Part shown: piece after piece, positions 1-11,520 of the stretch | How positions within the stretch are numbered: position 1 is the stretch's first letter | How the letters are laid out: every line of letters starts with the position of its first letter | Origin: Porphyra umbilicalis | Lineage: Eukaryota > Rhodophyta > Bangiophyceae > Bangiales > Bangiaceae | DNA length: 64,000 nucleotides | Direction: 5' to 3' | Assembly (NCBI GenBank): GCA_002049455.2 | Contig: KV918809.1 | Span: 1-64,000, forward strand | Translations under genes and position numbers: made by a program | The notes under the pieces: model-generated | Seen by the model: only the letters and a program-made list of their open reading frames with translations | What the model was told of the DNA's origin: nothing | Databases searched by the model: none

Positions 1-51
1 GAGCGTGCCACCGCCCTGAAGGCCAGGGTATTGCACGCACGTGCCTGGAAT
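1..51 (+). repeat. end fragment of the CCCTGGCC repeat family
   Basis: The window opens inside the right end of a repeat whose full units lie at 61402-62874. It shows the same subterminal AAGGCCAGGG block followed by a GCACGTGC-type palindrome and stops at GCCTGGAAT. The rest of the copy lies outside the window. Confidence 0.75.
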
Positions 52-239
52 CTTCCACAGATGCTCCGGATGTGATGCCAGGATCGTCGTAAGATTGGCG
101 CACGTTGTTTCTTCCGGAAATTACTTGGAACTCTCTCAGGGCGACTTCAGTCATTTTCTTCGGGATAATCTTCCGCAATGTCGTGGGATCAGAAGCGGAC
201 TGCTTCGTGGATAGTCCGTGGAATCAAACGAAGAACGTA

Positions 240-635
240 TTGCTGATCCCCGAATTTTGTCCTGGTGGACAGAGACTGACTTGCGGACCGACTCTCTCCA
301 CCAATCAGATGCGCCCCTGGGACTGACTTTGTGCTCCTGATTGCTTACATGTGCCCATGCAGCCTGGAAATCAACATCAGCTCCTCTCCTTTTCTGCACT
401 TCTGGCGAGGAGACAGTAGAAAATCTCAAGATCTCGCGTGGGCAGCTTGCTCCGTGCCAAGAACGGATCAAGCGGCAACAAACAGTGAGTTCTGCTCGAT
501 GCAAGGTCCTGGCACAGAATGCGGGCTTTCTATTGGCTTCGATGCCTTCTTACTGTCGTTTAAAACCAATAGAGTGTTCTTATTCAGAGTCAGTCTATGT
601 CTCTGTCCCCCGGGACAAAATTCGGGGATCAGCAA
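240..635. mobile_element. TA-flanked DNA transposon copy, TTGCTGATCCCC family
   Basis: The copy begins TTGCTGATCCCCGAATTTTG and ends with its inverse; inverted repeats of more than 20 bp are visible. A TA dinucleotide lies directly outside each end (238-239 and 636-637), the signature of Tc1/mariner-type insertion. No transposase is encoded, so it is a 396-bp non-autonomous element. Relatives lie at 17775-18215, and truncated ones at 25065-25370 and 29402-29671. Confidence 0.8.
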
Positions 636-856
636 TAACAGCAGAGTACATTACCATTGGGATGATCTGTGAGATCTTCAGTCGGCCGTTTTTGAGGGCG
701 ACACTCGTCCCAGTTCTTGGATTGTTCGTCACACGGCCGTGTAAGACGCTGCATGGACGGTTCGCGAGCTCAAGCATGCTGCCAGCTTCTGGATTCAGTA
801 GATTTTAACGAATCAGATCCTCGTGTGCATCGAGCACACGCGGCAGGGCGGTTTTA

Positions 857-1400
857 GAGCATCTCCACCAATGGCTCCAACCGTCCAAACAGCCAAACGT
901 GGCACCGTTTGGCCAACGGGGGCATTGGTGGAGAAAGCGAGGTCCAAAACTAGTGTGTGACGGTGGTGTGACGGCCCAAAAATAGCACTCCTCACATTTT
1001 CGAATCCCTTAATACATCTCGTGGTGGCCTCGCGGGATCGCTCTTCTCTTGGAGGTTAAACGGCAGCGCCACTCCAAACAGGCCTGTTTGGAGACGCTCC
1101 GAGTCGTTTGGCCAACCCCTGGTTCCCTGTTCGGACCACGAAAGCCAATGGAAAGCGTGACCCGTGGCTTGCAGACAGTTGCGAGACGATCTGGCAGTCA
1201 TGGAGATTCTCTGTAGTGCATCTGTGGGAATACTGGCGTGCCACAAAAGAGGCCCACCGCCAGAGACGTCGAGGCGAGCCCAAGTTTGAGACGTGATCTG
1301 CTTAGTTTTGGCTCTGCCTTTGGAGAGCCAGTGACAGCGCCACACGTTGCGCACACGTGGCCGTTGGGTTGGACGGTTGGCTCCATTCGTGGAGATGCTC
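857..1400. mobile_element. PIF/Harbinger-type MITE with TTA target duplication
   Basis: Termini are GAGCATCTCCACCAATGG on the left and an imperfect inverse on the right (GAGCATCTCCACGAATGG on the other strand). TTA is duplicated at 854-856 and 1401-1403, matching the TWA duplication known for PIF/Harbinger elements. The 544-bp interior has repeated GTTTGG/CCAAAC motifs and no protein I trust. Confidence 0.8.
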
Positions 1401-1497
1401 TTACGCTCTTGCCATGCCACAACTCGGATGATGTGCGCGGGGACGTTTTCTGTCAGAGCGGAGGGTCTCGAATACCTACCATGAGTCAAGGGGTCAA

Positions 1498-1557
1498 GGA
1501 TGGCATCCGGAGGGATCATCCCTCCGGATGCCATCCGCGACCATGATGGTCGCGGAT
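1498..1557. repeat. two overlapping near-perfect hairpins
   Basis: The first hairpin has 19-bp perfect arms (1498-1516 and 1518-1536) around one base. The second has 12-bp perfect arms (1533-1544 and 1546-1557) around one base and shares four bases with the first. Either could extrude as a cruciform. I see no relation to a gene. Confidence 0.85.
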
Positions 1558-1696
1558 CAGGGGGGGTTTATTCGACCGGTTGGGCAATCAAGAGGGCTAC
1601 TTGCCAACCAACCGGGATCTTCAATATTTTCTCAGAATGGACGTTTCCTTGGATTCTGGCACCGGTTGCCCAGGTTGAATCACTCAGTGACCTGCA

Positions 1697-1770
1697 GCAA
1701 TCACTCGGCAATCACTCGGCAATCACTCCGCAACCACTCGGCAATCACTCGGCAATCACTCGGGAATCAC
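1697..1770. repeat. 11-bp tandem repeat (CAATCACTCGG)
   Basis: About seven imperfect copies of an 11-bp unit run head to tail. It lies 325 bp upstream of the candidate start codon at 2095. Confidence 0.85.
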
Positions 1771-2094
1771 GGAGCTTGCACCGTGATCCGCACGAGCGCG
1801 CTCCATTGCTAGAGGCGGACTCGGACTTCCCACTCTGATACAGCCCAGGTTGGATCGTCCCCCACCGACTGCGCGGCCAACCCGCCTTGTCTCTCCTCCG
1901 CTCACGGTTGAGTGCGGCCAGGCGCGGCCGTTCATGACACCCCCATCGCCGACACCCTCTCGTCTTTCTCTTCTTTCGGTCGCTGCTGCCCCCGCCCCCC
2001 TCCGTTGTTTGGCCCCCGCCATCGCGCTCCGGTCTTAGCGCCATCCCTCCCCCCCCCCCACCCTTGCCTTTTCGTCGTCCGCCGCGCTCGGGCT

Positions 2095-4159
2095 ATGGCG
2101 AGTGGTGGGAGGCCCCCCACCGTACCCGAGCAAGTGGCACCAATTATTGAGGCCGCGCAACATTGCTGCAAGCATGCAAGCATGCAGGGTGGCAGTGACT
2201 TTTCGGTCGCCCTGCTCGTGCGGCGTGGGTCAAGCACGCCCCTGATCGTGTATGCCACGGGGCTAACGTCCGAAGCCGAGAACGGCACCCGCAAGGCTCT
2301 CAAGGCCGCCGCGATGCTGTTCTTTCGGTCGCCTCCCGTCGCGCCCAGCCCTCAAGCTGCTGTGCAGCGCGATCTGTCCACCGGCCTTGTTTGGGGTGGC
2401 GCCTCGGCGGTGGGGGGGATGATGCGCAACCCAATGTCGTCGGCGGGCTCAACTTTGCAGCTGCCTGGAAAACCGGGGGAATCCCCGGGGTCCACAGCGA
2501 GTGTGGTGCCAGCGACGGGAGGCGGCAGTGGCGGGGGTGGCGGGGGGGTCGGCGGTGGTGGGGGCGACCAATCATGCTCCCAAGGGGCTGTGTCAGCAGC
2601 AGGGGCGGCACAGGATTCTGTTGAAGCAGCAACGACGCCACCCCCGGGGGTCGTGGCCTCGGACGAGGCAACAGCCACGTACGGAAGGCTGCCAGACCTC
2701 CCGCAGATCATCGGCACGGCGGCAGTGACAGGAGAGCGTGCATTGGGGGCCGAGGCGACTTCCCTTTCGAGCCCACTCCCCGGCGTGACGCCCCGAGAAT
2801 TTGATGTGACACCCGCCATGGCCGAAGGCATGGGCAAGAAGTTCTCCGATGGAAACCTGTCCATCACTCGGGAGCACATGAGCGGCATCATGGCGCTGCT
2901 CAAATACCTCTACGACATCCGCCTGCCACGATTCGGCACCACGACGCCGTACGAGCCGCTGTTTCCTGTGGTCGCCCGCGGGGTGATTGTCGACTTTGAG
3001 GCGGTGGACGCGACTCATCATGGCAAGATCCAGCTGGACCTGAAAAACGTGAGCAGCCAGAAGAAGTACACCACATTTGCGCTCCTACTCTTCATGATCT
3101 ACTATCAGAACGATAGCGCCTACGAGTGGATCGTGGACCGGTATTGCGGGGGAATGCGCGCAAGCACCAAGTCCAACACGGCGGGGAAGGCGCGTCGCTC
3201 CAGCAAGAGCAAGACAAAGACGGCCGGTGCTATTGCGGCAGCGGCAGCCGCTCAGCCAACCACGTGGCTACTGCCGGCGTTGCCGCTGCAGCCGCCGCCG
3301 CAGCTTCACCGGCAGGCGCGGCCGCTGCAGCAGCCTCTACTAGTGGAGATGCGGCACCGGGTGCGCGGGGTCCCCGTGATGTGGTTGTCACTGTCCACAA
3401 CGAACTGCCGCCGGTTGGAAAGGACCTGTATGTGGGGGAGCAGAGAGTGGGCAGTGCCGAAGTGCACCTGGAGTTCGACGAGCACCACGGCCATCGTCTA
3501 CCTAAGGGCCATGTGTCGGCCTTCCTGCAGGCCGCTGAGCCTGCGGCCTCTGACGTTTTGTAGCAGTATGGGACGGACAGCGCGTTCTGTTTAGAACGCT
3601 CCGACCCGCGCCCCACGACGGTCGCTCAGTGCCTTCGGCAACGCGTGGTGTGGCCCATCGAACAGATCGGGTACGTCTCATTCGCTTTGATCACGCTGGC
3701 GTTTCTCATGCTATTATTATTCTTCTTGGTGTGCATGTATACTCGGGGCATCCTCTGACTGCCGTTCGGTTCCCTCGCTCTGTTTCTGTTCCCGATGAAC
3801 TGTTCCACAGACCACGCGTGGAGTTGTGGACGGGACCACCCGGACGGTCTGCACGGGTGGTGGGCTCTGCATTGATTGCTCGTATGGCTCCCGTCAAGAA
3901 CAGTAGTGGAATCGCCGTTGGCCGTCCCGCTCCTGCCGTGGAGGTGTATGGCGCGGTGTTTGAGGTCGGCGTCGGCCGAAAGGACTACGAGGCGTCAGAC
4001 TTGCTGTACCAATCTGATGCATACAGCGGGTATGTTACAGAGCACTTTGGTAACATGGGACTGCCTACGACTCGGATGCAGCTGGGTGACTTGCAGCAGC
4101 TTCACGATTCGCCTGTACGCTTTTTGTGGAGCGCCGTATGTACAAGACTAAAGAAATGA
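2095..4159 (+). pseudogene. unidentified protein gene, frame-broken
   Basis: I do not recognise this gene. From ATG 2095 a frame runs through an N-terminal block ending near LLVRRG, a Gly/Pro-rich linker and a folded-looking segment (about 2790-3170, with GIMALLKYLYDIRLPRFG and YTTFALLLFMIYYQNDSAYEW). In an alanine-rich stretch near 3230-3260 the sensible frame shifts by one. The shifted frame runs on with LPPVGKDLYVGEQRVGSAEV, meets TAG at 3561, then continues sensibly to about 3666. A GTACGT donor-like site lies there and a CAG acceptor-like site near 3812. More protein-like sequence follows at 3894-4130 (VYGAVFEVGVGRKDYEASD). It could be an intron-containing gene with sequence errors, but a frameshift plus an in-frame stop favours decay. 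Confidence 0.45.
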
Positions 4160-4170
4160 CTTATCGTCTC

Positions 4171-5560
4171 CTACTCCACCATCGACATCCAGAAAGCAAG
4201 GCAAGACGGGTTCGTCCTCATGTGCGCCAACGTAAGGCCGCGTACAGACAAAGAGCCAAAAGAGCGCACACGGGAAACAGCAGCGTATACCAAACCGTCA
4301 CAAGCCCACGCCCTATCCAAAGAAAAATCAATGCAAACCCAATCCATCTCCGACCCTTGTGCTCGGTGGATGGTCACTGCCCATGCGAGTATGATGGGCA
4401 GCTGCAACCGTCGACCCTCGACGCGCCCAGCTTGATCAAACACCTCCCAATGTACGGGCACGGGTAGTACCCGCTGGTTCTTAAACAAGCACTCAACCCC
4501 GTCAGCCGATAATCGCACGACCACGCCGATCGTGCCAGTGGGAACCGAGGGTGAGAGGCGACGCGTTGCGATGATCGGCGCGCCGACTTTGATGCAAACT
4601 TGGTTGGGCGCGGCGCGGCTCAACCGGGCCGCCACGTCCGCCTTCTTGTCTGGTGACACCATCAACTCGTCGATGGCGTTGGAGACGGAGACGGACCCGA
4701 CGAGCTGATCCCACGTCTTTTTGATCGCGTCAATATCCTGCTGGTTATGGAAGCCTTGCCGCATCCGCTCCAGCATCGCGCCAAAGGCCGCGTCGCCAGA
4801 GTAGCGGTGGGAGCCACTCAGGGCGTGGATAGCGCCACGGCCGCCTCGGAACAATGAACGCCATTGCAGGCACTGGAAGACGAGCGAGCCGGTTGGGGAG
4901 GCAGCGAGCTCCACCGGTAGCGTCTGCAAAGGGTCACCCGCGACTGTGTGAAGCTCAGTAGAGCAGCGAATGGAAGAGCAGGAAGCGCAAGAAGTCAGAA
5001 TGTGGCCAAGGCATGCTCCCCATTGTAAAAAGGGACACATACGCCGAGGGGCCACCACAACACACACAATGCAGATATGAAGGCACGTACATACAACCTG
5101 CAGACCACCCGCTGGCAGGGCTTGGAGCTCCACTGGGCGGATGCCCCGCAGCGATCAGAGGAAGACTGCCAGGGCCCCGGACGTAATTGTGAAGACCTCA
5201 TCCACAATGAGAATCCGGAGCCTCCGCAGCTTCTCAGTTGCCCTGGTACGGGTGAGCAGCGCCCGGAGGAAGCTCTAGGGCGTCCCCAGGAAGATACCGC
5301 ATGAGAAGGGGGAGTCCATAGTCACACCTCCAATCAAATCTACAGCCGATCCGTTCCAGGAGCGCACCCCAACGGCGGCAGGTCCGTAGCGGGTGGTAGC
5401 ATCGCCAATGACGGCACGCAATAGAACGGACTTGCCGCAACCAGCGCTCCCAAAAACCCCCAGGTTCTTCCCCGCTCGACATTCCAAGAAGCACTCCCTC
5501 TGCCCAGCGTCCAGCGTCACCGCACCACGAGTCATTGTGCCCCCACACTAACAGCTCCCC
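4171..5560 (-). pseudogene. PIF1-like DNA helicase, broken
   Basis: Motifs of the PIF1/RRM3 superfamily-1 helicases occur in order on the minus strand. The P-loop GSAGCGKS lies near 5420-5445 after a Q-type lead-in (LDAGQRECF). IGGVTMDSPFSCG follows near 5290-5335, then the Walker B LIVDEV near 5200. A domain-2 segment contains LPIILAWAVTIHRAQGSEMD near 4390 and GLVYAAVSRVRSFGSL near 4260; these match the conserved helicase motifs around the final Arg finger. Family members use ATP to unwind DNA in the nucleus and are also carried by several kinds of transposons. The gene is not intact: the frame changes between 5285 and 5220, TGA interrupts shortly after Walker B, and 5090-4970 reads like intron or junk. 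The stop is at 4171. A second remnant lies at 7740-8060. Confidence 0.7.
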
Positions 5561-6080
5561 CAGTTGCCGCCACCAGACCACGTCGCACAGCCTCGCCGTA
5601 AAAGACACCAGCATGCCCGCATGCAACGCGACTGGCCGTCACGACAAATACAGAAGCAAGCCAGGCGGAAAAGGCGGGCACAGACAGCGCCCCGCGATGC
5701 GCCCTGCAGATCACGCTGCGCGGGGAGGCGCGTGCTCACAAGCTCTGGTCCGCTCTCCAGGACCAGTAGAGACAAGTGGCTGCCCTGGGCGCGAGGAGCC
5801 ACCCAAAAAAGCTGGCTGAGAGAAAGGGAAAGAACGCGCGCACACAGCGCTCCCGCTTTGACGCGATGGGCGGGAAACAGGGAACTCGCACGACCGTTGC
5901 GCCGTTAAGCAGATGCAAGACGGATCACGTGAAGATCATAATGGAGGCTACTGTGTCGGCTCAACTCTCATGCTTCTGAGAAGAATTGAGGTGACGGATA
6001 AGAGTCAAGTACACCGACATATGAGTTCCCGCCTTCCTGGCAGCAGCTCACGCGGAGTCGTCAAGCGGCTCATTTGCTTG
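5561..6080. other. intergenic, no gene seen
   Basis: This stretch upstream of the helicase remnant holds only short overlapping frames on both strands. I see no motif, repeat or structured RNA. Confidence 0.5.
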
Positions 6081-7700
6081 TGCCTGCGGGCCGCACTCGG
6101 CTGCGCCCGCCGACCCCAGCCTCGTGCAGCCGCCATCCGCAGACGCCACGGGCAGACCCTCTGAAAGCGACGGACGGTGTTGTCGTCATGATGGGCGGAC
6201 GCGCCTGCCATCCACGTCCCGCCGTGACAGATGGTCGGTGACAGCAGCACCGCTGGGAACGCAGCGCCCCCGCGCCCCGTGGTCGGTGCGGGCTGCGACG
6301 CGGCGGCAGCGGAGCGGTCAGGGCCGCCTGTGCCGGCGGCGGTAGCGGGAGCCGACTACGAGCTGTCTGCAGGCCGTGCCGCGCATACGGCGCAGCGGCC
6401 GCCGCGGCAGTCTTCGTTGCCGCGCCCTGCCCACTGGCGGCGGAAACGTGCGGCCGGAGGGGCGTTTCTGCCGCCTGCGCGGCAGGTTCCGCGTCTGCAG
6501 CCCGAGCGGGCGGCGTCGCCCGGCGCACCGGCGGCGCCGGTGGCGAAGGCGACCAAAAGGTTGGTGTCATCGCCGCGGGTGACGTCGATGGCAGCAAACC
6601 GGTGGGTGAGTCCGGCGCAGCGCGAACAGGGACCCGCGCGGCGCACACGCAGGCACTGGTAGCTCCCTGCCCCGACCGAAATCGGCGGGCGAGGCGTGCC
6701 CCTCCCCGAGCGCTTCTTTTTGAAGGGTGGCGGCGCTATCGCCTTGGCAGGTGGGGCGGGGGCGGCGCGGTGCGTCGGCCACCGCGGCTCGGCACAGACT
6801 GCCTCCGCCCCGAGGGTGATGGCGAGCGAGAGCGCCAGTGGCGGCGGTGCCGAGTTGGTTAAGGCGACGACAACCCCGGACCACGACGGCAGGCAGGCCG
6901 ACCGCGTCGCGCAATAGCTGTCTTCGACGGCGGGAGACCCGGCGTCCAAGCCTCTGGCGGCGGCGGGCGTCGGCGGCGCGCGCAGCGGGGCGGCTTGCTT
7001 GTGCGAGAGTCGCCAGCCCCCTCCAGCAAAAGTGGCACGCGCGGTGGCCAGCGACCGAGCAGCGGCGGTGCCGACTGACGGTGCGACGAGCGCAGCGGCA
7101 CCGGCGCCCCGGTCCCCGCGGGAGGTGCCGTCCATATCGGCTACGCCGCGGCCAGCGGCATCTCGGCGGCGGCGGAAGGCAGCGTCCAGGCGGTCGTCGA
7201 CGGCACCCTCCCTCACCAAGCCAGCGGGGGGGGCGATGGCGGCCCAGCCGAGGACTTCGAGGCGGCGCGCTGCCGGCCCACGGACTGGATCGTCGTCACG
7301 TTGGTGCGGCACCATGTGAGTGGCCGGCCCGCAGCCCCTGACTACAGCGGCCATGGGGGGGGCAGTGGGATGCCCCGCGCGGGCCCCGCCCCTCCTCGCC
7401 GCCGAGGACGCCTCCCTGTCGTCGCCGACCGCCTTGTCGCCGTCGCCGCCGTTGTTTCCTGCGGCGCCTCCCGCCGCTTGGACGTGGTTCTGCCGCTGCC
7501 CCCGCTCATCGAGTCGCAGACGCGCAGCGATTGGCGACGCACAACGTAGACACCTATCGGCGCAGGGCGACCCGATGCTGCGCCTGTGGTGGCTTCAACA
7601 CTGCGGGGCGTCGAGCCAACGTTGGAAGTGGCGGCGGGGGGGAAGGGGGGGGGCGCCAAATTCGCGCCCAGGCGTGTGAGCCTGGCGGCTCACACGGGGG
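6081..7700. other. GC-rich low-complexity block without a credible gene
   Basis: The block is dominated by GGC/GCC and CGG triplets. Many long frames on both strands are by-products of GC content and read as Ala/Arg/Pro/Gly with no recognisable motif. Similar blocks lie at 13.1-17.4, 27.7-28.5 and 35.7-37.0 kb. Confidence 0.6.
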
Positions 7701-7739
7701 TAATCAAGAGCAAGGCTCATGCCGCGAGAGATCAAGCCA

Positions 7740-8060
7740 ATAACTTACGTATGACGTGTACCCCACCCGCTGGCAAGGATTGCATACCCAGCGGGTGGAC
7801 GCCGCGGAGCGCACGGAGAAAGACTGCAAAAGCGCTTGACACGATGGTGAATACCTCGTCGACCAACTATAGTCACAGGCTCAGAAGCTTTTTCGCCACA
7901 CATTTGCGCTGCCGCAGGTCTTGGAGGAAGTAAATAGTCAGGCATCTCTAGGTAGACACCGCACGCGAAGAGGGAGTGGAGCGTCCGGCCGCCAATGACG
8001 TCGGCGGCCGCAACATTCCAGGATCGTGTGACCGCAGCGACCCCGGCGATCGATGGGCAT
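7740..8060 (-). pseudogene. PIF1-like helicase fragment, second copy
   Basis: On the minus strand this fragment reads ADVIGGRTLHSLFACGVYLE (the segment after the P-loop, compare the IGG block of the helicase at 4171-5560). After a frame change it continues VDEVFTIVSSAFAVFLRALR (Walker B) and SLPAGGVHV. Both segments align with the first remnant at protein and DNA level, including the DNA of the PAGG region (CCACCCGCTGGCA). The P-loop and the whole second helicase domain are missing. It is therefore a separate, shorter relic of the same helicase family and not part of the 4171-5560 gene. Confidence 0.6.
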
Positions 8061-9690
8061 GCGATACCTGACGCCCGCGTCCGCAGAGAAAGCCTAAGAG
8101 GTGGGTTGATAAATTTAGCTCGATTGCAGGCATGTGCGTAGTGAAGATGTGGGCGTCAGTGGTAGTGGAGGTGCAACCAACCGCCGGTGCGCCTGTATCG
8201 GGCCGCTGGTGCGTATGCACCCCATCGTGGGGCGCACGTCTCCCGCGCGGCCTCGCTCATCGTGTTTGCGCTGGCCTGCTGCGCTTCTTGTGGCGTCGGC
8301 CGTCATGGTGGTGGGGGCTGCGACGCCCGCGCCCTCATCGGCACACGTGGCGCGCTGGTAATGCTCACCGGCAATACCGCAGTAGCGCCGGTAGGTAATG
8401 GCGACGGGGGAGAATAGATGCGAAGTGTAAGAGGCGGAAGAGCGCTGCCAGCTGGAAAGTGGAATGGAAACCACGCCTGACACGCCTCGGTGCCGTCCTG
8501 GTCTGAATGTCGTGTCTTCCTTCCGACGTTGGTAACACCCGGCTGGTGGTTCCCTCTGAGGAAACTGGGACCTTTCGCGTGGGTCACTTGAAATCCACGC
8601 GGGACATGAATTCACCGACGCTGGCTCGGTGTGCTCGCTGTCCAGCACGTCCAATCGATACTTCACGAGTTGTGGCAAGAAAGAGCCTCTTCTGGGAACG
8701 CTAAAAAGCTTAATGACGGCGTCAGCGTGCGGGAGAGTCCCTCAGCATCGACAGGTACCACGAAGGAAGGGCTGTTCGGCGTAGGTAGACCCCACCACTT
8801 GGGCATAGCAAATGGTGCTGCTGCGCACTGCCAGGTGCAACAATATATATCTGTGGTCCAACAAAGTGCTGAGCAGCAGTGTCGCCGCCGATGCGCAGGA
8901 CGAGTGTCAAAGCTGATGGATACTGACTAGGTAGGCGGCGAGGGGGTTCAGACTCAGTCCCAGCGAAACGGCTACAGTGCCAGACAGCGGCCTCTTGACG
9001 AGGGTATCAGCTGTGATTTGCAACCTGCGGCAGAAGCACACACGTCGGCAGCGCAGCGGATGAGGCCACGCAACACGTCCACCTTTCCATTGCAGAATCT
9101 GATGGAAGCGCGGCCTGAGAGCACACGCCCATTGAGGCCTGTGTCATGCTGCCCCGCTACCCCATGACGCGGCGGGAACAAGTACAGGCTGGCCTCCTGT
9201 GATTTGTGAGGCATTTCGCCGATCTTGCGCGTCTTCTTCGGCACACTGTTTTTGTTTGTGGCCTCCCCGACCTGTGATTTTTTCGAATTCAAACAACGCG
9301 CACCCATAAGGCAGTGCAGCTTTGGAAAGAGCGGGACGCCCTCCGTGACTTGCTCCCCCCTCTGTTTGAACATGTGCCCCATTTCTTCCCGCCGAGCGTC
9401 AGAGTCGCCGGCAGCGCCCTGCACAACAGCTGGCCGCCTGGTTAAAACCCGTCCACTGCTGGGCCGCGACGCTCCTCCCACCTTTCTTGTGGCGTCGGCT
9501 CCGGCTCTACCCCGTCCCCTACCGGCCATCCACGTACCCTTACCACCGCCTCGTGCCTGGATCCTACCAACTTGGCGAGAGCACTGCCTGACCACCCTCA
9601 CTTTCCCACACGTCATCCCTCGCTTTGTGCTGTGCGCGTCCCCCCCGCTGGATCGGTCTTTCACTACCCCCTTGGTCTTCGTGCTTCTCC
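8061..9690. other. no confident gene; weak minus-strand reading frame
   Basis: A frame on the minus strand (8972-9847) contains protein-like text near its 3' end (RFCNGKVDVLRGLIRCAADV). It has no family I recognise and overlaps the 5' part of the gene at 9701. I do not call it. The rest shows nothing distinctive. Confidence 0.35.
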
Positions 9691-9700
9691 ACAACTCACC

Positions 9701-10468
9701 ATGGACGCAGGTTCCGCGAAGACCTGCGCACCGGGCGGCTTTGCACGCCGCGTTCTCGAATACTTTCTGCAGTCGCCCTCCAAGTCGGTAGAAATGCGGT
9801 CGGGGAGCACCCGCTTGGCTATCGTACCTGGCTCGCACCCTCTTCATGACAACGATTCGGGAAAGGACCGCGTCCCCCCGTCGTCTGACACAACGGCGCT
9901 GGGTGTGCCGTCAACGAAGCACATTCCTCTCCCGCCTGCGAGTGGCACTGAAGGCGGGGCCACGGACAATTTGGACAGCCCGGACGACGGCGGCGCCGAT
10001 ACAACTGTGGCCTTGCCGCAAGTGAAGGGCGCTGCCAACAAGGTTCCGGCTGCTGTTTGCGTGTGCAAGTTAACGGCGGGCGGCCATCGTCTCCGAAAGC
10101 GCCAGCGGGAGGGGTCGGTTTTTTTGTCGCGCGCGACCGTGCAGAGTTTGGCGGCCCTTCTTTGCTCTGTGTTTACGTGGGACTCTCTCTCGCTGTGGCG
10201 TCGGGAGCTGACCATGTGGGCGTGGCGCTACCAGGCATCATGCTGAACGCGTCGCGCTTTTGTATCCGTCTTTGCTGATGACATGGTGTGGTCATGCCCG
10301 CCCCCCGAGTCAATCGTCCACCGGTGCCGTGCAAGCATTGCCCGTATCGTTGGAGTCTTTTTTAACGAGTGTGACGTCCACGAGGTGCGCCGATGCGAGG
10401 AGCACTCCCCGGAAGCGATGGACCAGGACGACGCCTACGAGGAGAGCCACCCCTTTTTCTACGAGTGA
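9701..10468 (+). pseudogene. unidentified gene with frame breaks
   Basis: ATG 9701 sits in a good eukaryotic start context (CTCACCATGG) and opens a frame of 182 codons (MDAGSAKTCAPGGFARRVLE) that reads on to 10246. From about 10065 the better-looking sequence is in another frame (GADHVGVALPGIMLNASR, ending 10278). From 10260 a third frame carries FVSVFADDMVW and an acidic tail (EAMDQDDAYEESHPFFYE) to TAG at 10466-10468. Three joined frames with no clear GT-AG borders suggest small deletions in an old gene, although unseen introns are possible. No domain is recognised. The next gene remnant begins 1.05 kb downstream on the same strand. Confidence 0.4.
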
Positions 10469-11520
10469 CTTGGGCTGAGGTCATCTGCACTCCACTACCG
10501 CAAAGACGTTTGACTGATTTTTTTCTTCTTCTCTCCATCCTTGGTGCAAAAGCCCTCTATTGCTGCTGACTCGCTCAAAAATTTCATCCTCAATCATACC
10601 CGCAGCCCTGCTTACGGTACAGGCTGGAGCCCACTTCTCCTGCTAGTAGGCTGGCCCCACAAAGCAGCCGAGCGACCGTTTGGCGGGCGACCGCCTCATT
10701 GGAGACAACAGCTGAGAGGAGCAGCCTGCGCCGCCCAACATCTTCATGAAGCGCCGTCGGCGCTGAGCTACCTCCGCTCCCCTCGCCACTCGTCCGCACA
10801 CCCTACAGTTCGGCACCAATGATTGCGCACGGGGAACTGGGAGCCCCTGCCAGCGGCATCGGTCGACTCGCAGGCCGCCGACGACCGTGATACGTCGCCT
10901 CTGGATGCTTCTTTCTGAGTGAGGGCCAACCTCACCGCAGATAAAGCCGTCTGGTGCGGGAGCCGTTGCTGCTGAGGTAGGCGGCGCGGGATTGCGAGTC
11001 ATCCACGTAGCGGCTGTGTGTCTCTGTCTCAGCCCTGGCATGTGACTTCTTGATTGCCGCAAAGCAGAGCCAGGTGCCAATAAAAGTATCCACTGATTTG
11101 GCTGACGACCAAGAAACTGCCACTGCTTCCCGTGCTCCTGCAGGTGCCGATCGAGCGCCGTCGTCGGCGCGCCCGACTACGTCACGGTCTCTCTTTGCCT
11201 CCTCGCACGCTCCTTCGTCTTTCGTTTCCTGTCTGATTTTTTTTCGGCGCCACGCTCTACCTCTGCTCACTGGGGGAGACGGGTGTCGAGCGACTCTGTC
11301 GCCGGACCGACTCCACCTGCGAGTAGGAACGGGATTCGAGCGACTCCGTCGCCGACCCGCCGCTTGCTGGGGGAGACGGGTGTCGTGCGAATTCATCGCC
11401 GGACCGCCTCCCTCTGTGAGGAGGAACGGGAGTCAAGCGACTCAGTCGCCGGACCGTTCCCTCGGTGATCAACCGCGGGAGTTGAGCGCCTCTCGCTCTG
11501 ATCTTGTCTTGTCGGCCACA
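10469..11520. other. intergenic, CT-rich upstream region
   Basis: No gene is visible. Between 11260 and 11470 the phrase GGGGGAGACGGGTGTCG and the words GCGACTC(T/A)GTCGCCGGACCG recur three or four times, forming a degenerate tandem repeat of about 65 bp just before the next start codon. Confidence 0.5.

Noticed and set aside
4126..4467. Plus-strand frame opposite the helicase 3' end
   Set aside because: It is the shadow of the helicase coding strand, whose motifs are unmistakable.
6100..7550. Several reading frames of 80-330 codons on both strands
   Set aside because: They overlap in opposite directions, are made of Ala/Arg/Pro/Gly and lack any motif. GC-rich DNA has few stop codons.
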